DNA of 32,819 bases from CAZFBA01 sp964517135. Lineage in GTDB: Bacteria > Cyanobacteriota > Vampirovibrionia > JBFMGH01. The notes beneath the pieces were generated by a model, which was given only the letters and a program-made list of their open reading frames with translations, was not told the DNA's origin and did no database searches. The position numbers and the translations under genes are program-made. The stretch spans positions 1 through 32,819 of the forward strand of contig CAZFBA010000042.1 of NCBI GenBank assembly GCA_964517135.1. The letters are read 5' to 3'. Below, one piece after another: positions 26,449-32,819 of this stretch; positions within the stretch are counted from its first letter, which is position 1, and each line of letters opens with the position of its first letter.

Positions 26449-26902
26449 TGCGCCAGTCCATGAATGCCATTACTATCAAAATTAAAGCACCGGTGTCAAT
26501 AAAGATATCAGCAAAGTTAAATATAGGAAAATTAATGAATGCAAGATCAAAAAAGTCAGTGACTCCTCCCAATGATATTCTATCAATGAAATTTCCTGCT
26601 GTTCCTCCCAGTAATAGCGCCCATCCTGTTGATTGCGCAGGTGTAAACGCTGCCTTTCTTTTTATTACATATATTGATATAATTATTATAGCCAGAAGAG
26701 ATATTACTGTTAGCACACCGGTATGACCGGTCATAAGGCTAAAAGCTGCTCCGGTATTTCGGGTATGTGTTAGATGAAAGATGCCCTGTAATACTGGTAT
26801 AGATTCACCTTCTGGCAGGTATAACCTTATCAGAAGCTTGGTTATCTGATCTATGACTATTAATATGCTTGCCAGGGAAAAAATAAGATATTGTTTTTTC
26901 AT
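26420..26902 (-). CDS. lspA: Lipoprotein signal peptidase (signal peptidase II)
   Basis: The 160-residue protein has four membrane helices and the conserved family blocks IDQITKLLI, NTGAAFS, GGTAGNFIDR, VTDFFD and FNFADIFID. The two catalytic aspartates are Asp116 and Asp132. It cleaves signal peptides of diacylglyceryl-modified prolipoproteins in the inner membrane. It starts one base after the stop of the upstream NTF2-like gene and overlaps rluD, so it is in the middle of a tight operon. Confidence 0.96.
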   Translation of the reverse strand: MKKQYLIFSLASILIVIDQITKLLIRLYLPEGESIPVLQGIFHLTHTRNTGAAFSLMTGHTGVLTVISLLAIIIISIYVIKRKAAFTPAQSTGWALLLGGTAGNFIDRISLGGVTDFFDLAFINFPIFNFADIFIDTGALILIVMAFMDWRNEQQTEKRN

Positions 26903-26903
26903 T

Positions 26904-27857
26904 TTAATAGTCGATATTATCAGGATTTTCGAATTTTCTCATCTCTGATGGAGACAGTTCAAGGTTTTCTTTATGAGTAATTTTGTATTCTTCTCTATCG
27001 AAAGTACTTTCAGGTACAACGTTAACACGTTTGCCAATGATACAGATACCCTTCAGTTTAACAGTAGGTCTTGCCTGATTATCTTCTGTAAGCTCTGTAA
27101 TGCCAACAGTAGCTGTTACCAGCTCATTATTGTTAGTTTCATTAGATTCAAAAACCCTTTCAAGATCACCCATGTTTTGATTGATTGTTCTGAACTTTTC
27201 TTTAGGTTTTATAGAGGGATAAATAATCGGTTCCTGTGTTATAGAGCCAACTGCAAAAGAACCAACGGGCACTTCCAGAGAGATGCTTGCAGAATACATC
27301 TGACCGGCGTTGACTTGTTCTGGAGCAGAAAAGCTTATATCTAGATCCTGAGCGTTGCCATACCTGACGATAGCTTTTTCATAATATGTAAGATCGCTTA
27401 CAATCTTCCATTCTTTGCCTATTCGTCTTAGATAGACAACAGAATGAGACTCTGAGTAAAGGGTTCCTTTATCGTTGGTTATATCAGACACTTTACCGGT
27501 TGTGCCATTGTATCTATCGTGTGTTTCAACGGCAGCCCAGTTATCAGAGTATCTTATATCAGTTATTTCAGTGCTATAATGTATATCAGGATAGGTTTTC
27601 CAGGTGTCTTTAATAAGATTTAGAACCTGACTTTTGTTTAGATGGTCACCACTTGTATAGTTATTGCTATAATAACTGGCAACTTTAATTATATCATGCT
27701 CGTTGGCAGCTTTTTTCAGGTTATTTAGCACTGATAGTATGTGCCCTTTTACCTCAGTATCTGATCTGTTGCTTGCAAAAGCTATATTATTATGCCCTGC
27801 GATAAGCAAAAAACCTACCATTAAGGCTATTGACACCAGTAAAACTTTTCTAATCAT
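26904..27857 (-). CDS. Secreted NTF2-like (SnoaL/DUF4440-type) protein
   Basis: I choose the ATG at 27857 (317 residues) over an upstream ATG at 28007. From 27857 the protein has a textbook signal peptide (MIRKV, a hydrophobic stretch, then AFA before SNRS) and an AAAGGGA ribosome binding site. Residues about 30-150 fit a SnoaL-like fold: a helix with VLNNLKKAANEHDIIKVASYYS, then strands with AAVETHDRY and the ending VVYLRRIGKEWKIVSDLTYYE. The C-terminal 165 residues look like a beta-sandwich domain (FSAPEQVNAGQMYSASISL). No function can be assigned. Position just before lspA hints at an envelope role. Confidence 0.8.
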   Translation of the reverse strand: MIRKVLLVSIALMVGFLLIAGHNNIAFASNRSDTEVKGHILSVLNNLKKAANEHDIIKVASYYSNNYTSGDHLNKSQVLNLIKDTWKTYPDIHYSTEITDIRYSDNWAAVETHDRYNGTTGKVSDITNDKGTLYSESHSVVYLRRIGKEWKIVSDLTYYEKAIVRYGNAQDLDISFSAPEQVNAGQMYSASISLEVPVGSFAVGSITQEPIIYPSIKPKEKFRTINQNMGDLERVFESNETNNNELVTATVGITELTEDNQARPTVKLKGICIIGKRVNVVPESTFDREEYKITHKENLELSPSEMRKFENPDNIDY

Positions 27858-28049
27858 TATTGGTATTCCCTTTGCTAAGCTGATAAATTTAATGATTACA
27901 TTATAGTACGTAATTTTTTTAGAGCCAAATAAATTTCTCTGGGTGAAAGAAAATAAATATTTAATTAAGGAGCTTATTTTTCTTGTTATGACTCCTTGTT
28001 TAATCAAACTTAATTTAATAGATTAGTATTTTAAAAATCTATCATTCTG

Positions 28050-28063
28050 GTTATGCATTAGTA
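28050..28063 (+). repeat. Possible solo end of the dispersed repeat
   Basis: GTTATGCATTAGTA shares 13 bases with the end of copy B (complement of 21533-21546), but nothing further matches inwards. It may be a remnant or coincidence. Confidence 0.25.
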
Positions 28064-28076
28064 GGGATAAACGTGA

Positions 28077-29507
28077 TTATTGCTGGTGAAACTCATAATT
28101 ATCAATTTCTGATAACATAAGCAAATTTTGTCGCAGTATGTATTCTTTAAGTGAAAGTGATTTTTCATCCAGGGCAGTCAGTGCTGATGTTACACTACCT
28201 TTATTGTCAGATAGATAGTGGTCTATTTCACTATAAGTAAGGTAAAGATCTTGATTATTAAAGAAATCAATTAAAGTTTGATAGATAAATGCTATGTAGT
28301 TAGAGAATATATCTTCAAGTATTCTGTGATAATCTTCTCTTGCAGTGTATTGTTGTTGATAAAATATTAATTTAGCTTCTATTTTCTGGCGATTAGCCGG
28401 TGAAAAAAGTTCCAGATACTCATTTTGCAGAAGGTAATTGTAGATTATTTTTGTCCTGTAGGCAATGCCGGGATAGGGTTTGCTGGGATACATCATAGAT
28501 TCTTCTTTAAAGAAAGACATTTGAGCATACAGATAAGCTGGTCCCATCATACAAACACCGATTGCGTCTGCAATAAGTTCGTTTAGCCAGTTTAAACTTG
28601 ATGTATCTTCCTGAAAATATTGGTAATAATTTGCCATTAATTCCTGCATGACGGCTTGCTCTAGCTGAAGATAGTTTTTATCAAGTATATGCCCCAGCTC
28701 ATGTGCAAATAAACTTAATAGATGAGGAGTATGAGCGAGTTTTTTTCCAAAAGCGTTGATGATATAGCAATATTCAAATGGTGTATGATTTATACCTTTT
28801 AATGAAAGTATTTTTAGTAACACATCCTCAGGAAAGTTTGTTGTATCTACCATAATATTTTCTTCATCAGCATAAAGAAAAATGGGCTTAATTTTTGACC
28901 CTGTCAGCTGAATGTAAAAAGCGTAAAACTCTTCAAGTGAAGGAAATTCAAGTTCAGGTATTTCTGTTAACTCAATAAACTGGCCGTAGCCATCCAGTAC
29001 AAGGTATAATCCAGAAATATCCCAGGGCAAAGGATGGTTTTCAGGATATTTTGATAACCTCTGACAGATATATTCAGCAATCTTTAAAAGTAATTCAGCA
29101 AGACAGTTAACATCAGAGGGTAATTTAGTATCAAGTTTCTTTTTTATAATACAAATGTATTCTTTTGCCAGGATAACCAGCTCACCAGCCAGTAATCTTT
29201 TCTGTTGAACTAATTGAAAATTAAGCTCCAGAGCATTTTTCATATATCTTAATACCTGAAGATACTCTTCAGAAAATTTTTTCTTATTACGTATGGCCTG
29301 TTTAACCTTTGAAATACCCTGTCCTGCATTAAGATATTGCCATACATTCTGTGCTCTTTTAAATGCCAGAACATTTATTTGATCTTTTTGATTAATAAAT
29401 TCAATAAAATTAGCTCTTTTGTCTTGTGAATCGGGCTCTTCAATAAGCTCATCAAGCAAGATCCAGGTATATATCAGGTTTAAATCAATAATCTTAATGG
29501 TTTTCAT
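28077..29507 (-). CDS. HELGH zinc metalloprotease linked to ATP-grasp genes
   Basis: The 476-residue protein has the zinc site HELGH at 269-273 and a second motif, WLNELIADAIGVCMMGPAY (about 307-325). Its Glu310 and Asp314 resemble the third-ligand helix of gluzincins. No signal peptide or membrane segment is seen, so it should act in the cytoplasm. The N-terminal 240 residues are mostly helical with no recognised domain. It begins directly after the stop of the MvdD-like gene (stop codon and ATG adjacent), so the three genes are translationally coupled. A role in removing a leader peptide from a product modified by the ATP-grasp proteins is a reasonable inference; a regulatory protease is the alternative. 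Confidence 0.82.
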   Translation of the reverse strand: MKTIKIIDLNLIYTWILLDELIEEPDSQDKRANFIEFINQKDQINVLAFKRAQNVWQYLNAGQGISKVKQAIRNKKKFSEEYLQVLRYMKNALELNFQLVQQKRLLAGELVILAKEYICIIKKKLDTKLPSDVNCLAELLLKIAEYICQRLSKYPENHPLPWDISGLYLVLDGYGQFIELTEIPELEFPSLEEFYAFYIQLTGSKIKPIFLYADEENIMVDTTNFPEDVLLKILSLKGINHTPFEYCYIINAFGKKLAHTPHLLSLFAHELGHILDKNYLQLEQAVMQELMANYYQYFQEDTSSLNWLNELIADAIGVCMMGPAYLYAQMSFFKEESMMYPSKPYPGIAYRTKIIYNYLLQNEYLELFSPANRQKIEAKLIFYQQQYTAREDYHRILEDIFSNYIAFIYQTLIDFFNNQDLYLTYSEIDHYLSDNKGSVTSALTALDEKSLSLKEYILRQNLLMLSEIDNYEFHQQ

Positions 29508-30461
29508 TTAATATTTTCTCTTTACAAGGCCCTTTTTAACAAAGTCTTTGCCTTTAATAAGTAGTTCTGCAACTGCTTCAGATATAGGCTGCCCTGTTTG
29601 AGCTTCATACCAGTAAAAAGCAGGTGATGGATTTACTTCAAAGCAGTAAAATTCTCCATCAGGCGACCGGCGAGTATCAATACCAGAAATATAAAGACCA
29701 AGATCACGGGTCAGGTTGACGCATGTTTCTTTAACCTTTTCAGGTATCTTTATCGGTTCAAGCATTCTTTCACTATCGTAGCGGTAATCAGAAGATTCAG
29801 ACCTTATTTCTGTAGGAAACACCTCGCCTGATGCCAGCGTATGAATACGTATATCAATACCGGGAACAATCTTCTGAAACAACGATGGACATGATTTAAG
29901 ATTGACAAGCCTTTCAAAATCTTCTTCAGTAAATTTTGTCACCATTGAGCGTTCACCGCTTGCTGATTTATATATAATACCGTGTTTTTTATTGGCTTCA
30001 TAGAATTCTTTAACTTTTTCAGGGTCGTTTGTTAGCAGGCTTTCAGGCACTTTAAACCCGTATTGTTCTACAATCCAGGTTTGAAGAAGCTTAGAACCAT
30101 TTGTACGTTGTGATTTAATGCGATTTATAACCATGGCATCAGTATGTTCCAGCCATAGTTCAATGGCAATAGCTCTTTCTGCCTGCATAAAGTCTTTTTG
30201 AGCACTGTTCAGATTGAGATCTGTTTGCAGATAAGACAGCCGGGTATATATACCATTGATATCATCGAGATCAATTTCCATTTTGTCTTTCAGGTAGAGA
30301 CGACCCTGAAGTTTTCCATCAACAACTCTTATCGATATTGTATTATCCACTGGTAATGTATTTTGATCAAGCCATATTACGTCTTCTTCTCTTTCCTGAA
30401 GGGCTGAAAGTATAGCTTTAGACATTCTTTCCTGCCCGCCTTCGCCGATAAGTAAGATCAT
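29508..30461 (-). CDS. ATP-grasp peptide ligase, MvdD/graspetide-synthetase-like (active site intact)
   Basis: This is a 317-residue ATP-grasp protein. An N-terminal preATP-grasp part contains NGIYTRLSYLQ (about 69-79), comparable to the WxRRP element of the RimK/MvdD group. The nucleotide-binding lysine lies in IIYKSASGE (Lys165). GIDIRIHTL (201-209) and VFPTEIRSESSDYRYD follow, then GIDTRRSPDGE and CFEVNPSP with Asp262, Glu275 and Asn277, the metal-binding set. The ending YWYEAQTGQPISEAVAELL is characteristic of the microviridin maturase (MvdC/MvdD) type, which makes ester or amide crosslinks between peptide side chains. It overlaps the upstream ATP-grasp gene by four bases (ATGA). Ligase activity is well supported; the peptide substrate is not known. 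Confidence 0.88.
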   Translation of the reverse strand: MILLIGEGGQERMSKAILSALQEREEDVIWLDQNTLPVDNTISIRVVDGKLQGRLYLKDKMEIDLDDINGIYTRLSYLQTDLNLNSAQKDFMQAERAIAIELWLEHTDAMVINRIKSQRTNGSKLLQTWIVEQYGFKVPESLLTNDPEKVKEFYEANKKHGIIYKSASGERSMVTKFTEEDFERLVNLKSCPSLFQKIVPGIDIRIHTLASGEVFPTEIRSESSDYRYDSERMLEPIKIPEKVKETCVNLTRDLGLYISGIDTRRSPDGEFYCFEVNPSPAFYWYEAQTGQPISEAVAELLIKGKDFVKKGLVKRKY

Positions 30462-31375
30462 TTGTTATATTCCTCGATGAAATATTGTCGCAGAAGTTTA
30501 TTAAAGTCTTCACCAAAAATCTGTATACACAAATCATAACCGGGAGATGGGTTAATTGAATACGCTTTATATTCATCTATAAATTCATCATAGATTATGC
30601 TGTAGATTATCCAGGGTACATTTATATGTTTTGATAGCTGTATAAGCTTTTCTTTTAAATCTTTTGATATTTCAAAATCTTTGTAGACCACATTAGCGGC
30701 TTCCATTGTTGTTTTCTTTGCTAAAAATCTGTTTCCTACAAGGCAGATCATAATTTCACATCCCATATGAGCTTTCTGGAAAATTGCCGGTGAAAGATGA
30801 AGTTTATTCAAACGTGTAAGGTCAGAGGTTGTCATACGACCTGAGGAGTCATATCCTCCTCTAACAGACTTATAAATAACTTCTTTTCCAGATTTTTCGT
30901 AATATTCCCGGGCATCATCGGGTGTATTAGTCAAAAGCATTTCTACTGTTGCTATACCAAATTCTTGATAAAGCATGATATGCTCCATTTCAGTAGCCAG
31001 GTTATATTTGCCCCAGAGAGGGTTCAAATATCTTATATGTTTTTGGGTCAGAAAGATGGCTTCCAGGGTTGCATTCCATTCTTGAAGGGCATAAAGTTTG
31101 TCAAGTTCTTCTTCAAAGGGCAACAATCCACTGTGAACGTATGGATACTGACTAAAGAAGCATATTTTAATATCTTTTATATTAACAGGTGTTTCATTAT
31201 CTTCTGTTTGAATGTTTGTAATTACAGTCTGATCTGGATTAACAGCAGTTAATTTTGAGGCTCCAATGACCTTATGGTGAAACAGGCATGAAACAGGCAG
31301 GCCAACATTGGTTTTAAGGTCTTTATAAAGCTCTATAGCCGGGCTGTCTTCACGATCCAGATAAAATAATATCAT
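30458..31375 (-). CDS. Divergent ATP-grasp-like protein with lost metal ligands
   Basis: This 305-residue protein is a paralogue of its downstream neighbour: EVIYKSVRGGY aligns with GIIYKSASGE (Lys169 kept), and AYSINPSPGYD aligns with CFEVNPSPAFY. In that alignment the metal-binding Glu is Ser273 and the earlier Asp appears to be Ile261; Asn275 remains. The N-terminal half differs strongly. It may be an inactive or substrate-binding partner of the intact enzyme, or an enzyme with shifted metal ligands. It is the first ATP-grasp gene of the operon, with AAGAG upstream of its ATG and an ATGA overlap with the next gene. Confidence 0.8.
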   Translation of the reverse strand: MILFYLDREDSPAIELYKDLKTNVGLPVSCLFHHKVIGASKLTAVNPDQTVITNIQTEDNETPVNIKDIKICFFSQYPYVHSGLLPFEEELDKLYALQEWNATLEAIFLTQKHIRYLNPLWGKYNLATEMEHIMLYQEFGIATVEMLLTNTPDDAREYYEKSGKEVIYKSVRGGYDSSGRMTTSDLTRLNKLHLSPAIFQKAHMGCEIMICLVGNRFLAKKTTMEAANVVYKDFEISKDLKEKLIQLSKHINVPWIIYSIIYDEFIDEYKAYSINPSPGYDLCIQIFGEDFNKLLRQYFIEEYNK

Positions 31376-31456
31376 TACAATACTCTTTTAGCTGCTTAAA
31401 TAATTTATAAATTTTAACTTCATATAATATGATACCAGAAAAGAAATATTTAATAT

Positions 31457-31570
31457 TTACAGCATAATCATAGTACTTATGACACCACCGGCCCCTGCTG
31501 GCAAAAACCCTGGTTTTTTAACTTTTGTAAAATTCAATCTCTGACAGAAAAAATTATCTTTCTTATCCAT
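31457..31570 (-). CDS. Possible small peptide gene preceding the ATP-grasp operon (37 aa)
   Basis: The frame from ATG 31570 to TAA 31457 encodes 37 residues, basic at the N-terminus (MDKKDNFFCQRLNFTKVKK) and small/hydrophobic after that (PGFLPAGAGGVISTMIML). A Gly-Gly pair at 28-29 resembles leader-peptide cleavage sites. It lies 81 bases upstream of the first ATP-grasp gene on the same strand, the expected place of a RiPP precursor. Weak points are the absence of Asp/Glu in the C-terminal half, which graspetide crosslinks need, and a poor ribosome binding site. A strong AGGAGG near 31602-31607 is about 28 bases too far. Treat it as a candidate only. Confidence 0.4.
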   Translation of the reverse strand: MDKKDNFFCQRLNFTKVKKPGFLPAGAGGVISTMIML

Positions 31571-31664
31571 AAAATATATATCAGGCCTATAAAATTTATC
31601 CTCCTTTATGCTCTGAAATATATATACAATATGATGTTTAAATGCCCAAAATCAGCACAGGAAC

Positions 31665-31690
31665 AAACAATTCGGAAGTCGGAATTGTTT
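31665..31690. promoter_or_regulatory. Inverted repeat in the divergent control region
   Basis: AAACAATTC (31665-31673) and GAATTGTTT (31682-31690) form perfect 9-base arms around 8 bases. It lies between the minus-strand ATP-grasp operon and the plus-strand repeat-protein gene, where a shared operator could act. TTATAT follows on the plus strand, so a weak terminator is also possible. Confidence 0.45.
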
Positions 31691-31834
31691 TTATATAGTT
31701 AAGAGTCTTTTTTCACCAGGGGAGAAGACAAAGAGCATTATTACGTGACCTTTGGTCGCAAAATATTTTATGCACAAAAAAATTAGATTCTACAGGAGTT
31801 AACCAGTTGGGGAGAAAATAGAGGAGTATGAGCT

Positions 31835-32819
31835 ATGACACTTAATCCAATTGTACCATTACAGCCTTTTATACCGTTAAATAAACGTACTGTCCAGACG
31901 ATGCAGAATATGGATAAACAAAAGGTTGTTGAAAATACTGTTATTTCATTGAATGATAAGCCTAAAGTTGCTGAAAAAACAATGGAAAAAATGGGCAAAG
32001 AAGTTGAACAGCCCAAAGTAATGGACAAAACAGCCAAAGAAATTGAAATGCCTAAAGTTATGGACAAAATGGGCAAAGAAATTGAACAGCCTAAAGTAAT
32101 GGACAAAACAGCCAAAGAAGTTGAAATGCCTAAAGTTATGGAAAAAATGGGCAAAGAAGTTGAACAGCCCAAAGTAATGGAAAAAATGGGCAAAGAAATT
32201 GAACAGCCCAAAGTAATGGAAAAAATGGGCAAAGAAATTGAAATGCCTAAATCCAATGATAAAACTGGCAAAGAAAAAGAAAAGCTCGTTGACAAGATGA
32301 ATAAAGAACACGAGAAGCTCGGCGATAAGATAGCAAAAGAAAAAGAAAAGCTCGTTGATAAGATGGGTAAAGAACACGAGAAGCTTGGAGATAAGATAGC
32401 AAAAGAAAAAGAAAAACTTGTTGATAAGATGGGCAAAGAACACGAGAAGCTCGGCGATAAGATAGCAAAAGAAAAAGAAAAGCTCGTTGATAAGATGGGT
32501 AAAGAACACGAGAAGCTTGGCGATAAGATAGCAAAAGAAAAAGAAAAGCTCGTTGACAAGATGAATAAAGAACACGAGAAGCTCGGCGATAAGATAGCAA
32601 AAGAAAAAGAAAAGCTCGTTGATAAGATGGGTAAAGAACACGAGAAGCTTGGCGATAAGATAGCAAAAGAAAAAGAAAAGCTCGTTGACAAGATGAATAA
32701 AGAACACGAGAAGCTCGGCGATAAGATAGCAAAAGAAAAAGAAAAGCTCGTTGATAAGATGGGTAAAGAACACGAGAAGCTTGGCGATAAGATAGCAAAA
32801 GAAAAAGAAAAGCTCGTTG
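31835..32819 (+). CDS. Lys/Glu-rich tandem-repeat protein, 3' end beyond the window
   Basis: The open frame starts at ATG 31835, eight bases after GAGGAG (31821-31826), and stays open for 328 codons to the window end. Residues 1-59 are unique (MTLNPIVPLQPFIPLNKRT at the start). Residues 60-137 are six copies of a 13-residue unit of the type PKVMxKxxKExEx. From residue 151 follow eight complete 22-residue units, KLVDKMGKEHEKLGDKIAKE in phase-shifted form. Each consists of two 11-residue half-units. Eleven-residue charged repeats are typical of amphipathic helices in LEA-type desiccation proteins and lipid-binding proteins; a long helical rod is also possible. No signal peptide or membrane segment is seen. 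It is divergent from the ATP-grasp operon. The three long minus-strand frames over this region are shadows. Confidence 0.88.
   Translation, partial: MTLNPIVPLQPFIPLNKRTVQTMQNMDKQKVVENTVISLNDKPKVAEKTMEKMGKEVEQPKVMDKTAKEIEMPKVMDKMGKEIEQPKVMDKTAKEVEMPKVMEKMGKEVEQPKVMEKMGKEIEQPKVMEKMGKEIEMPKSNDKTGKEKEKLVDKMNKEHEKLGDKIAKEKEKLVDKMGKEHEKLGDKIAKEKEKLVDKMGKEHEKLGDKIAKEKEKLVDKMGKEHEKLGDKIAKEKEKLVDKMNKEHEKLGDKIAKEKEKLVDKMGKEHEKLGDKIAKEKEKLVDKMNKEHEKLGDKIAKEKEKLVDKMGKEHEKLGDKIAKEKEKLV
32012..32245 (+). repeat. 39-bp tandem repeat (six copies) in the Lys/Glu-rich gene
   Basis: Six consecutive 39-base units encode PKVMDKTAKEIEM-like 13-mers. Two versions, KTAKE and KMGKE, alternate at first, followed by three KMGKE copies in a row. 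The arrangement suggests growth by unequal exchange. Confidence 0.85.
32285..32819 (+). repeat. 66-bp tandem repeat array (at least eight copies) with 132-bp higher order
   Basis: The word CTCGTT (CTTGTT once) recurs at 32285, 32351, 32417, 32483, 32549, 32615, 32681, 32747 and 32813, exactly 66 bases apart. Units with GACAAGATGAAT and GATAAGATGGGT alternate, making identical 132-base blocks at 32549-32680 and 32681-32812. The array continues beyond the window. Confidence 0.95.

Noticed and set aside
31783..32798. Three long minus-strand frames of about 180-300 residues (Ser/Phe-rich or Leu/Phe-rich repeats)
   Set aside because: They are antisense to the Lys/Glu-rich tandem repeat gene; a perfect 66-base repeat keeps all frames open. 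The plus-strand frame has the ribosome binding site and sensible amphipathic composition.
31783..32819. CRISPR array
   Set aside because: The repeats are contiguous 66- and 39-base units without unique spacers and lie in an open reading frame.

Overview
The window is AT-rich, has short intergenic gaps and uses the standard code with ATG/GTG starts. Its gene content suggests an anaerobic, diderm bacterium. The evidence is a ferredoxin-dependent 2-oxoacid oxidoreductase, an MCE/MlaD-type lipid-transport protein, LspA, and an ATP-grasp ligase resembling the microviridin (MvdD) type best known from cyanobacteria. A non-photosynthetic relative of Cyanobacteria (Melainabacteria/Vampirovibrionia, perhaps Gastranaerophilales-like) would fit. 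This is inference: no rRNA or other phylogenetic marker is present, and no tRNA was seen.

Layout. (1) 1-2895: a truncated dispersed repeat, a terminator, and a minus-strand operon for four subunits (delta-alpha-beta-gamma) of a 2-oxoacid:ferredoxin oxidoreductase. (2) 3192-4055: a XerC/XerD recombinase. (3) 4640-11128: a very large gene for a 2162-residue protein with pentapeptide repeats followed by about 1900 residues of predicted coiled coil, with an internal duplication of about 400-residue offset. (4) 11246-13317: a methyltransferase and a MurT-like Mur ligase without an adjacent GatD. (5) 13672-14268: a small toxin-antitoxin-like pair beside a repeat fragment. (6) 14373-15398: an orphan MCE protein, divergent from a plus-strand run of CPBP protease, beta-propeller protein and DNA polymerase I (to 20524). 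(7) 20552-22465: a methyltransferase, a 240-bp repeat bounded by inverted ends, and a DUF2085 membrane protein. (8) 22577-24802: a palindromic element with a strong terminator, and a membrane protein built from three repeats. (9) 25149-27857: an envelope operon of a secreted NTF2-like protein, LspA, an RluD-type pseudouridine synthase and a LapA-like protein. (10) 28077-31570: a tightly coupled operon of two ATP-grasp proteins and a HELGH metalloprotease, preceded by a possible 37-residue peptide gene. (11) 31835 to the end: a plus-strand gene that runs off the window and encodes an almost perfect 11/22-residue Lys/Glu repeat protein.

The best candidate for an undescribed system is region 10, possibly with region 11. 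It looks like a graspetide-type (ATP-grasp RiPP) or related peptide-modification locus. One ATP-grasp protein keeps the metal-binding residues, its partner has lost them, and a dedicated zinc protease completes the set. The modification chemistry and the substrate are inferred; only the gene arrangement and motifs are seen directly.
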